64,000 nt of DNA from contig NZ_MUHA01000004.1 of the NCBI RefSeq assembly GCF_002217355.1, positions 12,729 to 76,728 on the forward strand. The letters are read 5' to 3'. Each line of letters opens with the position of its first letter. Positions within the stretch are counted from its first letter, which is position 1. The translations under genes and the position numbers were made by a program. The notes under the pieces are model-generated. The model was not told where the DNA came from, searched no databases, and saw only the letters and a program-made list of their open reading frames with translations. This document shows, in pieces, positions 52,369-62,600 of the stretch. The stretch is from Flavobacterium oncorhynchi (GTDB taxonomy: Bacteria > Bacteroidota > Bacteroidia > Flavobacteriales > Flavobacteriaceae).

Positions 52369-52935
52369 TTATTCAACACATCTTATGTTTTGCATAAAGT
52401 AAGTATTGGGTTGGTAAGTCTTGCCGTTCATTTCAGAAACCAACTCGCTTTTTACAATATAATCGTCGATATCAGTCAAGTACTTAATTCTCATGATCGA
52501 AACAGGTGATTTTTTCAATTCCTCAAAGTTATCTTTCATGAACATAAAAATTCCAGTATTTACACGGTTGTCAAAACCTTTATCGTCGCGAAGTAAAGTA
52601 CCGCAGTTTTCTTGATTGATATGTAGTAAAGTAACAATTTTACCATTTTCTAACTGCAAAAATATTTTTGAGTTTTTATCAAAACAGTTGGCTTTCATAA
52701 AATCTTTACTTTTTTGAATCAGCTGCACATTCAAAGTTGGAAGACCATCCGTTTGTGCCAGCGAAAAGAAGATATAGCTGGAAGTACCTCCAAAGTTTTT
52801 CTCGCTTACTAAATATTCATTAGTTATTTTATAAGTCCCAATAGAATCGGTAACATTAGTACTATATTCACATGGTTTTTGTGCAAATGCAGTAAAGGTT
52901 AATAGAAAAAAGGTTAGTGTAATTAAGTGTTTCAT
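52369..52935 (-). CDS. exported protein of unknown function
   Basis: A 188-residue protein with a signal peptide (MKHLITLTFFLLTFTAFAQ). The mature part is beta-strand rich with four Cys, possibly two disulfides. No family is recognised. It begins one base after the stop codon of the PG_1098-like methyltransferase gene, so the two are probably co-transcribed. Confidence 0.7.
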   Translation of the reverse strand: MKHLITLTFFLLTFTAFAQKPCEYSTNVTDSIGTYKITNEYLVSEKNFGGTSSYIFFSLAQTDGLPTLNVQLIQKSKDFMKANCFDKNSKIFLQLENGKIVTLLHINQENCGTLLRDDKGFDNRVNTGIFMFMKDNFEELKKSPVSIMRIKYLTDIDDYIVKSELVSEMNGKTYQPNTYFMQNIRCVE

Positions 52936-52936
52936 T

Positions 52937-54118
52937 TTAAATTATTTTTCTGCAAATTAAAACTATTTTGTTATCATTTTTATCAGTTGTAAAAAAACAA
53001 TATTTATTACCGCCATTTTTTATTTTCCATTTTTTTCGAATGTTCTCTACCGTTTCAGGAAAATTTCTAGTGGTAATATTTGCCTGCTCATTTACAAGCT
53101 CTGTTTTCATATCATTTTTATTGTACGGAATCACTTTTTCTATTTCGAAAGCACGCCCTGGAAAATCAATTAATTCGTTAGAAGTATATAAATGCGAATG
53201 TTTGTGAAGTTTACCAATTTTAAAAATCGAGCTTACTTCATCAAATCCGCCAGATTTCATTATTGCCGAATTGGGTTCGTAAATGTACTTTTTAGGTAAT
53301 TCATAAGGCATAAAATTCATTTCGTCATCCAAGACAAAATCAAAGGTTTCAATTTTATCCTTTAAAATATTAGCTGTTTTTAAAGTAATACTGCCTTTAT
53401 ACTGATTGTGAATTTCAAAAAGCAATTCCTTAACCTCGTTTTCGAGAGCAATTATATGAATGTTTTTTACAAATTTTAATTCAGATAAACCCGCAGAAAT
53501 ATCTAGTAAAGGAGCCGTTTTGATTAAAATTGAATTCGATTTTTCAAAATAAAAGTCTAATGATTCCGGAACATTTGGCAAACAGTCTTTCAACATAAAA
53601 ACCTTGCCTTTGGCATCATTTCGACGAGAAGGATCAATATAAATCCAATCCCACTTTATTTCAGATTTATCTAAAATATTTGCAGAATCAGCAGCGTAGA
53701 AATCACAGTTTGCAACTTTCAGCTGTTCAAAATTATGTTTTACAATATTGGATAAATCTTCATTGATTTCGCAATGCGCAACAAGTTTAAACTTTTTAGA
53801 AAAGTAATAATCATCAACTCCAAAACCGCCTGTAAGATCAATTAAAGATTTACCAGAAATTAAAGAAGCTTTATATTCAGCCGTTTTTTCTGATGAGGTT
53901 TGTTCAACAGAAACCTTGCTTGGATAAATAATGTTTTCAGTTGAGAACCAGGTTGACAGTTTATCTTTAGCTTTAGTTCTGGCTTCGATTTGATTTAAAA
54001 CTGCTATCCAGTCAACCTCAGGAAAAGGATTTTTCTGAAGCGCAAGTTTACTAATAGAAACACCAGTATTTTGAGTAATAAATTCTTGGATATTTTTGTT
54101 TAAAATCGAAAAGTTCAA
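52937..54118 (-). CDS. class I SAM methyltransferase with THUMP-like domain (PG_1098 type)
   Basis: A 393-residue protein. A ferredoxin-like N-terminal part (about 1-95) is followed by a methyltransferase domain (SLIDLTGGFGVDDYYFSKKF as motif I, WIYIDPSRRNDAKGKVF as the DPxR motif). The end (FPGRAFEIEKVIPYNKNDMK) is a THUMP-like RNA-binding domain. It is expected to methylate an RNA; the target is not known. It overlaps or abuts both neighbours on the same strand. Confidence 0.85.
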   Translation of the reverse strand: MNFSILNKNIQEFITQNTGVSISKLALQKNPFPEVDWIAVLNQIEARTKAKDKLSTWFSTENIIYPSKVSVEQTSSEKTAEYKASLISGKSLIDLTGGFGVDDYYFSKKFKLVAHCEINEDLSNIVKHNFEQLKVANCDFYAADSANILDKSEIKWDWIYIDPSRRNDAKGKVFMLKDCLPNVPESLDFYFEKSNSILIKTAPLLDISAGLSELKFVKNIHIIALENEVKELLFEIHNQYKGSITLKTANILKDKIETFDFVLDDEMNFMPYELPKKYIYEPNSAIMKSGGFDEVSSIFKIGKLHKHSHLYTSNELIDFPGRAFEIEKVIPYNKNDMKTELVNEQANITTRNFPETVENIRKKWKIKNGGNKYCFFTTDKNDNKIVLICRKII

Positions 54119-54120
54119 TG

Positions 54121-55212
54121 CTAAATTCTTTCAGTTAATACGGAGACAATTTTGTTGTCAGGGAAAAATTCTTTTAAGATTACTTTTACCATAGTAAAAA
54201 ATGGAATTGCAATAATCATTCCTACGATTCCAAAAGTGATACCGCTGATTACCGTAATTAAGAATATCTCTAACGGATGCGAATTTACACTTTTTGATGA
54301 AATTATAGGCTGGCTGATATTATTATCAATAGCTTGAACAAGTAAAAAGCCTATGACTACATATATTGTCGTAGGTAAAATCTCCGATTGAAAATCTTGC
54401 CCAATTAAGCTGATCATAGTTAATAATGCCGCCAGTATAGTGCCAATAATTGGTCCTATATATGGTATGATGTTTAAAATTGCGCATAAAAAAGCAATTA
54501 CAAATGCATTTTTGTTGCCAAAAATAAGAAGCACAATAAAATACAAAATAAATACGACCGTTAATTGAAGAAGTAAACCAATAAAATAGCGGGTTAAAAA
54601 ATGATTTATCTTAGCAATTGAGTTTAAAATTTTATCTTCATTAGTGTCAGGCAGAATTTTTCTTGCCGAAACTTTAAAGGCATCTTGATCTTTGATGAAG
54701 AAAAAAGTTATGAAAAATACCGAAACGAATCCCATACCCATATCTGCCATAAAGCTGAAAAGAGAGTTTAAGAAGCCTGTAAAATAAGTTAAATCCAGCA
54801 TGGAAGTTATTTTAGATTCTTTTAAAACTTTATTCAAATCTACATGCTGAATATTAAAGTAACTTTCGATACTTTTTTCTGTAGCAATAAACTGCTGCTG
54901 CAAGTTGTTAGTATCGAGCAGTGATAAATTATTGGCTTGTGAAATAATTAATGGAACAAATAGTAAAATAAAACCCACTAATGCTAATACAAAAAGGATA
55001 AGAGTGGTAGTGGCGGCCAATGAATTGCTGAATTTTAATTTGTTTTTCAAAAACTGTACTAACGGATTTGCAATCAGGCATAGTATTAAAGAAATACATA
55101 AGTAAACAATAACACTTTGAATTTCATATAAAAAATAGAGTCCCGCGCCTACAAGTAAGATTGTAGTTAAAGCTCTTAAAATTCCGTTTGAAATAGTTTT
55201 TGACGTCACCAT
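54121..55212 (-). CDS. AI-2E family transporter (TqsA-like)
   Basis: A 363-residue integral membrane protein with about eight hydrophobic segments. The region LCAILNIIPYIGPIIGTILAALLTMI is the family signature (PYIGP). It belongs to the AI-2E/TqsA superfamily of exporters; whether AI-2 is the substrate cannot be inferred. The methyltransferase gene follows two bases after its stop. Confidence 0.88.
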   Translation of the reverse strand: MVTSKTISNGILRALTTILLVGAGLYFLYEIQSVIVYLCISLILCLIANPLVQFLKNKLKFSNSLAATTTLILFVLALVGFILLFVPLIISQANNLSLLDTNNLQQQFIATEKSIESYFNIQHVDLNKVLKESKITSMLDLTYFTGFLNSLFSFMADMGMGFVSVFFITFFFIKDQDAFKVSARKILPDTNEDKILNSIAKINHFLTRYFIGLLLQLTVVFILYFIVLLIFGNKNAFVIAFLCAILNIIPYIGPIIGTILAALLTMISLIGQDFQSEILPTTIYVVIGFLLVQAIDNNISQPIISSKSVNSHPLEIFLITVISGITFGIVGMIIAIPFFTMVKVILKEFFPDNKIVSVLTERI

Positions 55213-55265
55213 ATTTAAATTTTAGATGATAAATATAGGAAAAAGCTTTTGAAAATTTTGGATAA

Positions 55266-55303
55266 ACAAAAAAAAGCAAGATGATGACATCTCGCTTTTT
55301 GTT
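55266..55303 (-). terminator. terminator of the metalloprotease gene
   Basis: On the minus strand a stem AAAAAGCGAGATG/CATCTTGCTTTTT with a four-base loop ends in a T run, about 20 bases past the metalloprotease stop codon. Confidence 0.75.
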
Positions 55304-55323
55304 TTGTAAATATGTTGTTTGTT

Positions 55324-56274
55324 TTAGATTCCAAAGGCCGCTCTTGGTCCTCCCGAAAGGAAAATAGCAGCCATTCTGCTTTTTTGTCCTTCTGAAAACA
55401 TATACATGGCATTATCATCAACATAATCCATATAATTCATTGTCATTTCTACAGGAGTTCCTGTGCATGTGCTGTAATGCGGATATGCTGGAACACCATA
55501 GTTTGCAGTATTGTGTGTTGGTGTATCGGTTACTAAATCACTTCCACAGCTTGCATCTCCCCAAATATGGCGTAAATTCATCCAATGACCCACTTCGTGA
55601 GTTCCGGTTCTGCCAAGGTTAAATGGTGCATTTGCCGCTCCGGATAAACCAAAATATCTAGAATCAATTACAACTCCGTCAGTTGCCGCAGCACCGCCGG
55701 GAAATTGTGCATAACCCAAAATTCCGCCTCCAATTGCGCAAGACCATAAATTAAGTTTTGTGGTTGGAGAAGTTGGTGCAATACCGCCTTGAGCCGTTTT
55801 TTTCATAGCGTCATTTGTACCCCAAGAAGTTTTGGTTGTTGATTTTCTGATTACTTGATCTAAAACAAATGTAATTCCTATATTGGCTTTAACTCCTGAA
55901 AATAAAGCAGGAACATTTCCGTAGTCAGAATTTTGTGCATTAAAATCTTTGTTTAAAACATCGATTTGTGTTTGAATTTGTGCATTCGAAATATTCTGTG
56001 CTGCGGTTTTGTACAATACATTCACAACAACAGGAATTTCGATTTTGCCATTCACTAAACGATTTGTAAGTAATTTTTGACTGGTAAAGGCTTCAATTTC
56101 ATTCATCCTAATGGCTAACATAGGATCTGCCTTTAATTGAGCGTCTAAAACTTCCTGAGAAGCACAAGCACGACGAGTTACGGCACTTGTATCTGAATTT
56201 GAGGATTCAGTTTGGTCGTTTTGACATGAAAACAGCACTAATGCTGTGATTGCGGTAATAATAACTTTTTTCAT
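55324..56274 (-). CDS. secreted zinc metalloprotease, pappalysin-like M43 family
   Basis: A 316-residue lipoprotein-type protease. The signal has a lipobox-like LFSCQND. Zinc-binding HEVGHWMNLRH (His226, His230, His236, with Glu227) is the metzincin HExxHxxxxxH. The Met-turn YMDYVDDNAMYMF follows at about 282. The C-terminus FLSGGPRAAFGI ends the domain. It cleaves extracellular proteins. The lack of a T9SS C-terminal domain suggests a lipoprotein on the cell surface. Confidence 0.88.
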   Translation of the reverse strand: MKKVIITAITALVLFSCQNDQTESSNSDTSAVTRRACASQEVLDAQLKADPMLAIRMNEIEAFTSQKLLTNRLVNGKIEIPVVVNVLYKTAAQNISNAQIQTQIDVLNKDFNAQNSDYGNVPALFSGVKANIGITFVLDQVIRKSTTKTSWGTNDAMKKTAQGGIAPTSPTTKLNLWSCAIGGGILGYAQFPGGAAATDGVVIDSRYFGLSGAANAPFNLGRTGTHEVGHWMNLRHIWGDASCGSDLVTDTPTHNTANYGVPAYPHYSTCTGTPVEMTMNYMDYVDDNAMYMFSEGQKSRMAAIFLSGGPRAAFGI

Positions 56275-56432
56275 AATACTTGGGGTTTTTGTTATAAAAA
56301 ATTAAATTTGGTTATTTATGTCGCAATTTTATAACAAAATGATGTTTTGACCAAAAAAATATAACAATTTTTTTGTCAGAATTTTACAAGCCCTTGTATA
56401 GTCTAGTTCTTACAAAAATGTTAAATATTTTT

Positions 56433-56927
56433 TTATGAAGTAAATTCGTATAAAGCTATACTTGCTGCTTGCACAACATTCATACTGCTGTTCTTTCCAA
56501 ACATATTTATGTGCACAATTTGATGTGAAATTTTTAAAAGCTCATCAGAAATACCGTTAATTTCATTGCCGATAATAAGTGCAATTTTTTGGTTTTCAGG
56601 AATTTGAACTTCTTTTAAAGGTTTGCTGGTACTTGTGATTTCAAGTGAGATAATCTCGAAATTGTTTTCTTTTAGAAAAGTGATTAGGTCAGAAGTTTCT
56701 TCAATAATAGTATGGGGTACGTGAAGATGTGTGCTGCGTGAGGTTTTGTTTATTTTTCTTGGAGTTAAAGGAATATCCTTGCCTAAGAAAATAATGTTCT
56801 CAACTCCCAGAGCTTCACCAATTCTAAAAAGTGAACCAATATTTTGCTGAAAATAAATATGATCGCAAACCAAAGTTATTGGAAAAGTTTTTCTTTCAAA
56901 TTGGTTTTCTTCGTGAGTAAGCTGCAC
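56433..56927 (-). CDS. TrmH-family RNA 2'-O-methyltransferase
   Basis: A 164-residue SPOUT methyltransferase. NIGSLFRIGEALGVENIIFLG, KIALIIGNEINGISDELL and SSMNVVQAASIALYE are the three conserved SPOUT blocks, knotting the C-terminal end to bind SAM. Size suggests a minimal TrmH/TrmL-like tRNA or rRNA enzyme. It follows the DUF4159 gene by 10 bases on the same strand. Confidence 0.9.
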   Translation of the reverse strand: MQLTHEENQFERKTFPITLVCDHIYFQQNIGSLFRIGEALGVENIIFLGKDIPLTPRKINKTSRSTHLHVPHTIIEETSDLITFLKENNFEIISLEITSTSKPLKEVQIPENQKIALIIGNEINGISDELLKISHQIVHINMFGKNSSMNVVQAASIALYEFTS

Positions 56928-56937
56928 TTTTTAGTCT

Positions 56938-57576
56938 TTAATTGGTAAAAATATAGTTGATGATATTTGCGCCCATTTTTAGCGCTTTATCTCGAACATT
57001 TGCGGGATCATTATGTACTTCTGCATCTTCCCATCCGTCACCTAAATCGCATTCGTAAGTGTATAATAAAACTAATTTATTTTCGACGAAAATTCCAAAA
57101 GCCTGTGCGCGAGTTCCGTCATGTTCATGAATTTTTGGAAGACCGTTTGGAAAAGGATAAGGTTTTTGAAAAATTGGATGATTGGCAGGAATTTCGATTA
57201 AATCATTATTTGGAAATATCTTTTTTATTTCCTTTCGAATATATTGATCCATTCCATAATTGTCATCAATATGTAAAAAACCTCCAGCAGTTAAGTAATT
57301 TCTAAGATTAGTAACATCAGAATCGCTCAAAACTACATTTCCATGACCAGTCATATGAACAAATGGATACGAAAGCAAATCAGGATTACTAGGTTCAACC
57401 GTTGATGGTTTTGCTTTTATTCTAGTATTAATGTTCGCATTGCAAAATCGTATTAAGTTTGGAAGCGATGTTGGATTTGCATACCAATCGCCGCCGCCGC
57501 TGTATTTAAGCAAAGCAATTTCTTGAGAGAAAGAAGAGAAAGAAAAAAGTAATATTAAGTAGAATATTTTTTTCAT
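56938..57576 (-). CDS. DUF4159 domain exported protein
   Basis: A 212-residue protein with a signal peptide (MKKIFYLILLFSFSSFSQ). The DUF4159 core (LSYPFVHMTGHGNVVLSDSDVTNLRNYLTAGGFLHIDDNYGMDQYIRKEIKKIFP) resembles a class I glutamine-amidotransferase-like fold. Its function is unknown. It is found widely in Bacteroidota. It shares an operon with the TrmH-family gene. Confidence 0.85.
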   Translation of the reverse strand: MKKIFYLILLFSFSSFSQEIALLKYSGGGDWYANPTSLPNLIRFCNANINTRIKAKPSTVEPSNPDLLSYPFVHMTGHGNVVLSDSDVTNLRNYLTAGGFLHIDDNYGMDQYIRKEIKKIFPNNDLIEIPANHPIFQKPYPFPNGLPKIHEHDGTRAQAFGIFVENKLVLLYTYECDLGDGWEDAEVHNDPANVRDKALKMGANIINYIFTN

Positions 57577-57619
57577 AATAGCAAATTATCGTATGATTTT
57601 CCTTTACTTACATGGCTTT

Positions 57620-57721
57620 TTGTCATTTCGACGAAGGAGAAATCTCCATAAGAAGCTCCATAACTATAAACCAATCTTTGTCGAGTTACTCGCGAAGATT
57701 TCTCCTTCGTCGAAATGACAA
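57620..57721. repeat. family A inverted repeat
   Basis: TTGTCATTTCGACGAAGGAG at the left, CTCCTTCGTCGAAATGACAA at the right, exact arms. It fills the gap between RsmE and the DUF4159 gene. Confidence 0.8.
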
Positions 57722-57729
57722 GATAACGG

Positions 57730-58437
57730 TTAGACTTCATTAAAAAATACAACACTATGACAAGCTACAACGGCAGCAGTTTCAGTTCGTAATCGAGTAT
57801 TTCCTAAAGTTACCGGTTGAAAGTTATTTTCAATAGCCAATGCAATTTCCTTATCCGAAAAATCGCCTTCAGGACCAATTAATAAAGTTACATCTTCGTT
57901 TGGTTTTAAGGCATCTTTCAAAGATCTTTTGTCTGTTTCCTCACAATGCGCGATGAATTGCAAACCTTTATTTTTTTGTTTAAGGAATTCTTTAAAAGAA
58001 ACAGCATCATTTAGTTTTGGAAGAAAAGTTTCATTTGACTGCTTCATAGCCGATAAAATGATTTTTTCAAAACGCTCTAAGTTGATAACTTTTCGTTCAG
58101 AACGATCGCATATAATTGGCGTAATTTCCTGAATTCCAATTTCGGTGGCTTTTTCTAAAAACCATTCAAAACGATCATTCATTTTAGTTGGCGCAACAGC
58201 TAAATGTAAGCGGAATTTTGGTTCTGGAGATTTTTTTATAGAAAGTACTTCAACAATACATTTATTATCAGAAGCTAAAGTTATTTCGGTTTCAAACAAT
58301 AAACCCGAACCGTTTGTAACATGAAGAATATCCGAATCTTTCTTGCGTAAAACTTTTATAATATGTTTGCTTTCTTCTTTATCAAAAGAAAAACTTTTTG
58401 TTGTTTCGTCTATATCAGGATTGTAAAATAACTGCAT
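57730..58437 (-). CDS. rsmE: 16S rRNA m3U1498 methyltransferase RsmE
   Basis: A 235-residue SPOUT methyltransferase. The N-terminal PUA-like part (MQLFYNP...FDKEESKHIIKVLRKK) and the C-terminal SAM-binding LLIGPEGDFSDKEIALAIENNFQPVTLGNTRLRTETAAVVA are highly characteristic. It methylates U1498 of 16S rRNA. It follows tsaD on the same strand with a three-base gap. Confidence 0.95.
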   Translation of the reverse strand: MQLFYNPDIDETTKSFSFDKEESKHIIKVLRKKDSDILHVTNGSGLLFETEITLASDNKCIVEVLSIKKSPEPKFRLHLAVAPTKMNDRFEWFLEKATEIGIQEITPIICDRSERKVINLERFEKIILSAMKQSNETFLPKLNDAVSFKEFLKQKNKGLQFIAHCEETDKRSLKDALKPNEDVTLLIGPEGDFSDKEIALAIENNFQPVTLGNTRLRTETAAVVACHSVVFFNEV

Positions 58438-58440
58438 AAT

Positions 58441-59463
58441 TTAAAATTGAATTCTCGCTTTTGAAACCACCGCAGAAGTTTCAAAACGTTTTGATAAGTA
58501 TTTTTGATAACCTACAATTCCAATCATTGCAGCATTATCTGTGGTATATTCAAATTTTGGAACAAAAGTTTTCCAGCCGTATTTACTTTCACTTTCTTTA
58601 AGTCTGGTTCTAATACCTGAGTTTGCCGAAACACCTCCGCCAATTGCAATTTGTTTAATTCCTGTTTCTTTGACAGCAAGTTTTAATTTGTCCATCAAAA
58701 TTTCAATAATGGTATATTGTATTGAAGCACAAATATCATTAAGATTCTCTTCGATAAAATTTGGATTTTCAAGTTTATTCTTTTGAATAAAATATAAAAT
58801 TGCCGTTTTTAATCCTGAGAAACTAAAATCTAATCCCGGAACTTTTGGTTTGGTAAATGCAAATGCTTTTGGATTTCCTTCTTTGGCATATTTATCAATT
58901 AAAGGCCCGCCAGGATAAGGAAGACCAAGAATTTTGGCACTTTTATCAAAAGCTTCACCAACAGCATCATCAGTTGTTTCTCCGATAATTTCCATATCAA
59001 AAAAGCCGTTTACTTTTACAATTTGAGTATGCCCGCCGCTGATTGTTAAAGCTAGAAATGGAAATTCTGGTTTATCAAAACCTTCTTCGTCTATAAAATG
59101 CGCCAAAATATGGGCATGCATATGGTTTACAGCAATTAACGGAATTTTTAACGCTAATGCTAACGATTTACTGAAAGAACTTCCAACCAATAATGATCCC
59201 ATTAAGCCTGGGCCTTGTGTAAAAGCGATCGCAGTTAGCTGTTCTTTTTGTACATTTGCCTTACGAAGTGCAGCATCAATTACAGGCACAATATTTTGCT
59301 GATGCGCCCTCGAAGCTAACTCAGGAACAACACCGCCGTATTGGTTGTGAATTAACTGGTTCGCTACAACATTTGAGAGTACTTTGTCGTTATGTAAAAC
59401 TGCGGCCGCAGTATCGTCGCATGAACTTTCGATGGCAAGAATAAAAACCTCTGGATTTTGCAT
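58441..59463 (-). CDS. tsaD: tRNA N6-adenosine threonylcarbamoyltransferase TsaD
   Basis: A 340-residue ASKHA-fold enzyme from the ATG at 59463. The start is FILAIESSCDDTAAAVL. It has the HMHAH metal motif (AVNHMHAHILAHF), SGGHTQ and the DNAAMIG end. It transfers threonylcarbamoyl to A37 of ANN-decoding tRNAs and is essential. The frame extends 11 codons upstream, but the ATG at 59463 matches the normal TsaD start. It is divergent from tamB. Confidence 0.95.
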   Translation of the reverse strand: MQNPEVFILAIESSCDDTAAAVLHNDKVLSNVVANQLIHNQYGGVVPELASRAHQQNIVPVIDAALRKANVQKEQLTAIAFTQGPGLMGSLLVGSSFSKSLALALKIPLIAVNHMHAHILAHFIDEEGFDKPEFPFLALTISGGHTQIVKVNGFFDMEIIGETTDDAVGEAFDKSAKILGLPYPGGPLIDKYAKEGNPKAFAFTKPKVPGLDFSFSGLKTAILYFIQKNKLENPNFIEENLNDICASIQYTIIEILMDKLKLAVKETGIKQIAIGGGVSANSGIRTRLKESESKYGWKTFVPKFEYTTDNAAMIGIVGYQKYLSKRFETSAVVSKARIQF

Positions 59464-59484
59464 ATAAAGGCACAAATTTTGAAT

Positions 59485-59492
59485 TATATTTG
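59485..59492 (+). promoter_or_regulatory. -7 element for the TamB gene
   Basis: TATATTTG fits TAnnTTTG. It lies about 120 bases before the apparent start of the TamB frame. No good -33 TTG is seen at the usual distance. Confidence 0.4.
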
Positions 59493-59607
59493 ACAAATCA
59501 AATTTTCAATTTTCTTTGATTGTAAGGAGAAGCCAAAATTAAAGAATTTTTATCAAAACAGTCGTCCTTTGTCTGTTCAAAATAAATTAATACAAAAACA
59601 ATAATAA

Positions 59608-62600
59608 AAAGCAGTTATCAAACGAATTAAGAAAATAGTATCCAGAACCCTGATTGGCTTAATTTTACTTTTGCTGGTACTTGCTATCACATTGTCGCTG
59701 CCTGTTGTACAAACAAAAATCGCACGATATATAACTGAAACTCTGAATACTGATTTTAAAACAAATATCAGTGTAGAGAAAACAGCAATCAATATTTTTG
59801 GCGGAGTAAAACTTAAAAAGGTCCTGATTTTAGATCATCATAAAAAGACTTTAATCTATTCTGATCTTATTACTACAGATATTTTAAGCATTAAAAGATT
59901 GCTTGACGGCGATTTAATTTTTGGAGATCTTCGTTTAACGGGTTTGATTTTTAATTTGAAAACCTATAAAAATGAAAATGAAAACAATATTAATAAGTTT
60001 ATTAAATTGTTTGAAACGGGAAAAAAAACACCGAAATCTGATAAGCATTTTCTCTTAACAGCTCGAAATGCTTATATCACCAATGGTAATTTTTCGGTTA
60101 TTGATGAAAATAAAAATACACCAAGATTCCTGGATTTTAAAAAGCTGAATGCTTATATCAGTGATTTTAAGTTGTATGGTCCTGATGTAAATACCACTAT
60201 TCATAGATTTTCCTTTTTAGATCATCGAGGTTTATATGTTTCAAACTTTGCGGGTAAATTTAGTTATACCAAAAAACAAATAAAAGTTGAAAATTTAGCC
60301 ATAAAAACAAAAAGGTCATGGATTTATGGAAAAGCAATTTTAAATTATAAAATTACCGATTTTCTTGATTTTACAGATAAAGTTCAGTTTGATGTAGCTT
60401 TGGATTCGTCTTCGATTGCTTCAAACGATATTCGTTATTTTTATGACGGACTTGGAAAAAATCAGCATTTTAGAGTTAGAACTAAAATAAAAGGGCCTTT
60501 AAATAATCTGAATTTAAATCATCTTAGACTTAGCGATTCTAATGGATCTAAAATTTTTGGAAATATTAATTTTAGAAATCTGTTAGGAAGCAAGACGCAA
60601 AAGTTTTCTATGAACGGAAAGTTCGATAAATTAATTTCAAGTTACGATAATCTAGTAGTTATACTTCCTGAGATTTTGGGTAAAAAACTGCCAAAAGAAC
60701 TTAAAAAAATTGGTAAGTTCAATATTGTCGGGAAAGCCAAAGTTTCGACTACAGATTTAGAAGCTGCTTTTAAAATGGCAACAGATCTTGGTAATGGTGT
60801 TGTCGATCTGCATATGAATAATATGGATTTTATCGACAAAGCATCTTACTCAGGGAATATTGTACTAGATAATTTTAATGTAGGTGCATTATTAGACCGA
60901 AAAGATATTGGTAAAACAACATTAAATATTGATGTTGATGGTGTAGGTTTTACAGAGAAATATTTAAATACTAAGATAAAAGGTGATATTGCAAAACTAG
61001 ATTACAATAAGTACACCTATAATAATATAGTGGTAAACGGGAATTTTAAATTGCCATATTATAAAGGACAGGTTTCTGTAAACGACCCAAATTTAAGTTT
61101 GACTTTTGACGGTATGGTCGATTTAAGCAAACGTGAGAGTAAATATGATTTTCATATAAATGTAGAGAATGCCGATTTAAGAAAACTTAGGTTTGTAGAC
61201 GATTCTATTTCTCATTTTCAAGGAGATGCCGTTGTCGAAGTTACAGGAAATTCAATTGAGAATCTTCAGGGGAATATTTTTATCAAAGATGCTGTTTATC
61301 AAAATCCAAAATCGACTTATATTTTTGATGAAGTTACTATAAATTCTGGCTTTGATGAAAATAAGCTTCGTACTATAACAATTAATTCTACCGACGTTGT
61401 TGATGGAGAAATAGTAGGTAAATTTCGTTTCGATCAGTTAGATAAATTGGTTATGAATTCCGTAGGAAGTTTATATACCAATTACAAGCCTTATAAAGTA
61501 AACAAAGGACAGTTTTTACGCTTTAATTTTCATGTATATAATAAGGTAGTTGAAATGCTGTATCCGGAAATGAAAATTGACTCGAGTACAGTTGTTCGTG
61601 GTAAAATTGATGCTGATCAAAATGAGTTTAAATTTAAGTTTAATTCGCAGCAAATTACAGCGGCCAAAAATACTTTTGATAATATAAGAGTCAGCGTTGA
61701 TAATAAAAATGCACTTTATAATGCTTTCGTAGAACTAGACAGCATTAAAACGCCTTATTATAAAATACGCGACTTTAATTTAATTAACGTTACTGCAAAA
61801 GACACTTTGTTTGTAAGGTCTGAGTTTAAAGGAGGAGAAAAAGGAGAGGATTACTTTAATCTAGATTTGTTTCATACCATTGATAAAAACAAGAATAACA
61901 TTGTTGGGATTAAGAAATCTGAAATGAAGTTCAAAGATTATCTATGGTATTTAAATGAAAATTCAGAAAAAGACAATCAGATCATTTTTGATCAGTTTTT
62001 CAAGAATTTTACCTTTGACAATATAGTTTTGTCGCATGAAGATCAAAAAATTGATTTAAATGGGGTGATAAAAGGCAAAGACTATAAAGATCTGGTTCTG
62101 AATTTTGAAGATGTTGATATTAATAAGATTACGCCTTTAAATTCGAAGTTTGTATTTAATGGTAATTTGAACGGAAATATAAATTACAAGCAGAATAAAG
62201 ATGTTTATCAACCCACCGCAACAATTTCGATTGATAAGCTGAATCTAAATGAAATAGATTTAGGGACTTTAAAATTTGATATTGCTGGTGACGAAAGTTT
62301 TAGAAAGTTTACCATAAATTCTTCTATTGTAAATGGTTTTGCGGAGTCGTTTAGAGCAAATGGTACTTTTGCTATAGAAAATAAAGAAACTTTTTTAGAT
62401 TTAAGTTTAAAGTTAGAAGGATTTAACCTCGCGACTTTAGGAAAAGTTGGCGGTGATGTTTTGTCGAATGTACGAGGTACAGTTTCAGGAAATGCAGCAG
62501 TAGTTGGAAATTTGAAGAAACCTGAAATCAACGGAAGACTTTATGTCGAAAAAGCAGGAATGACAATTCCGTACTTAAATACCGATTATGAACTTAGTGA

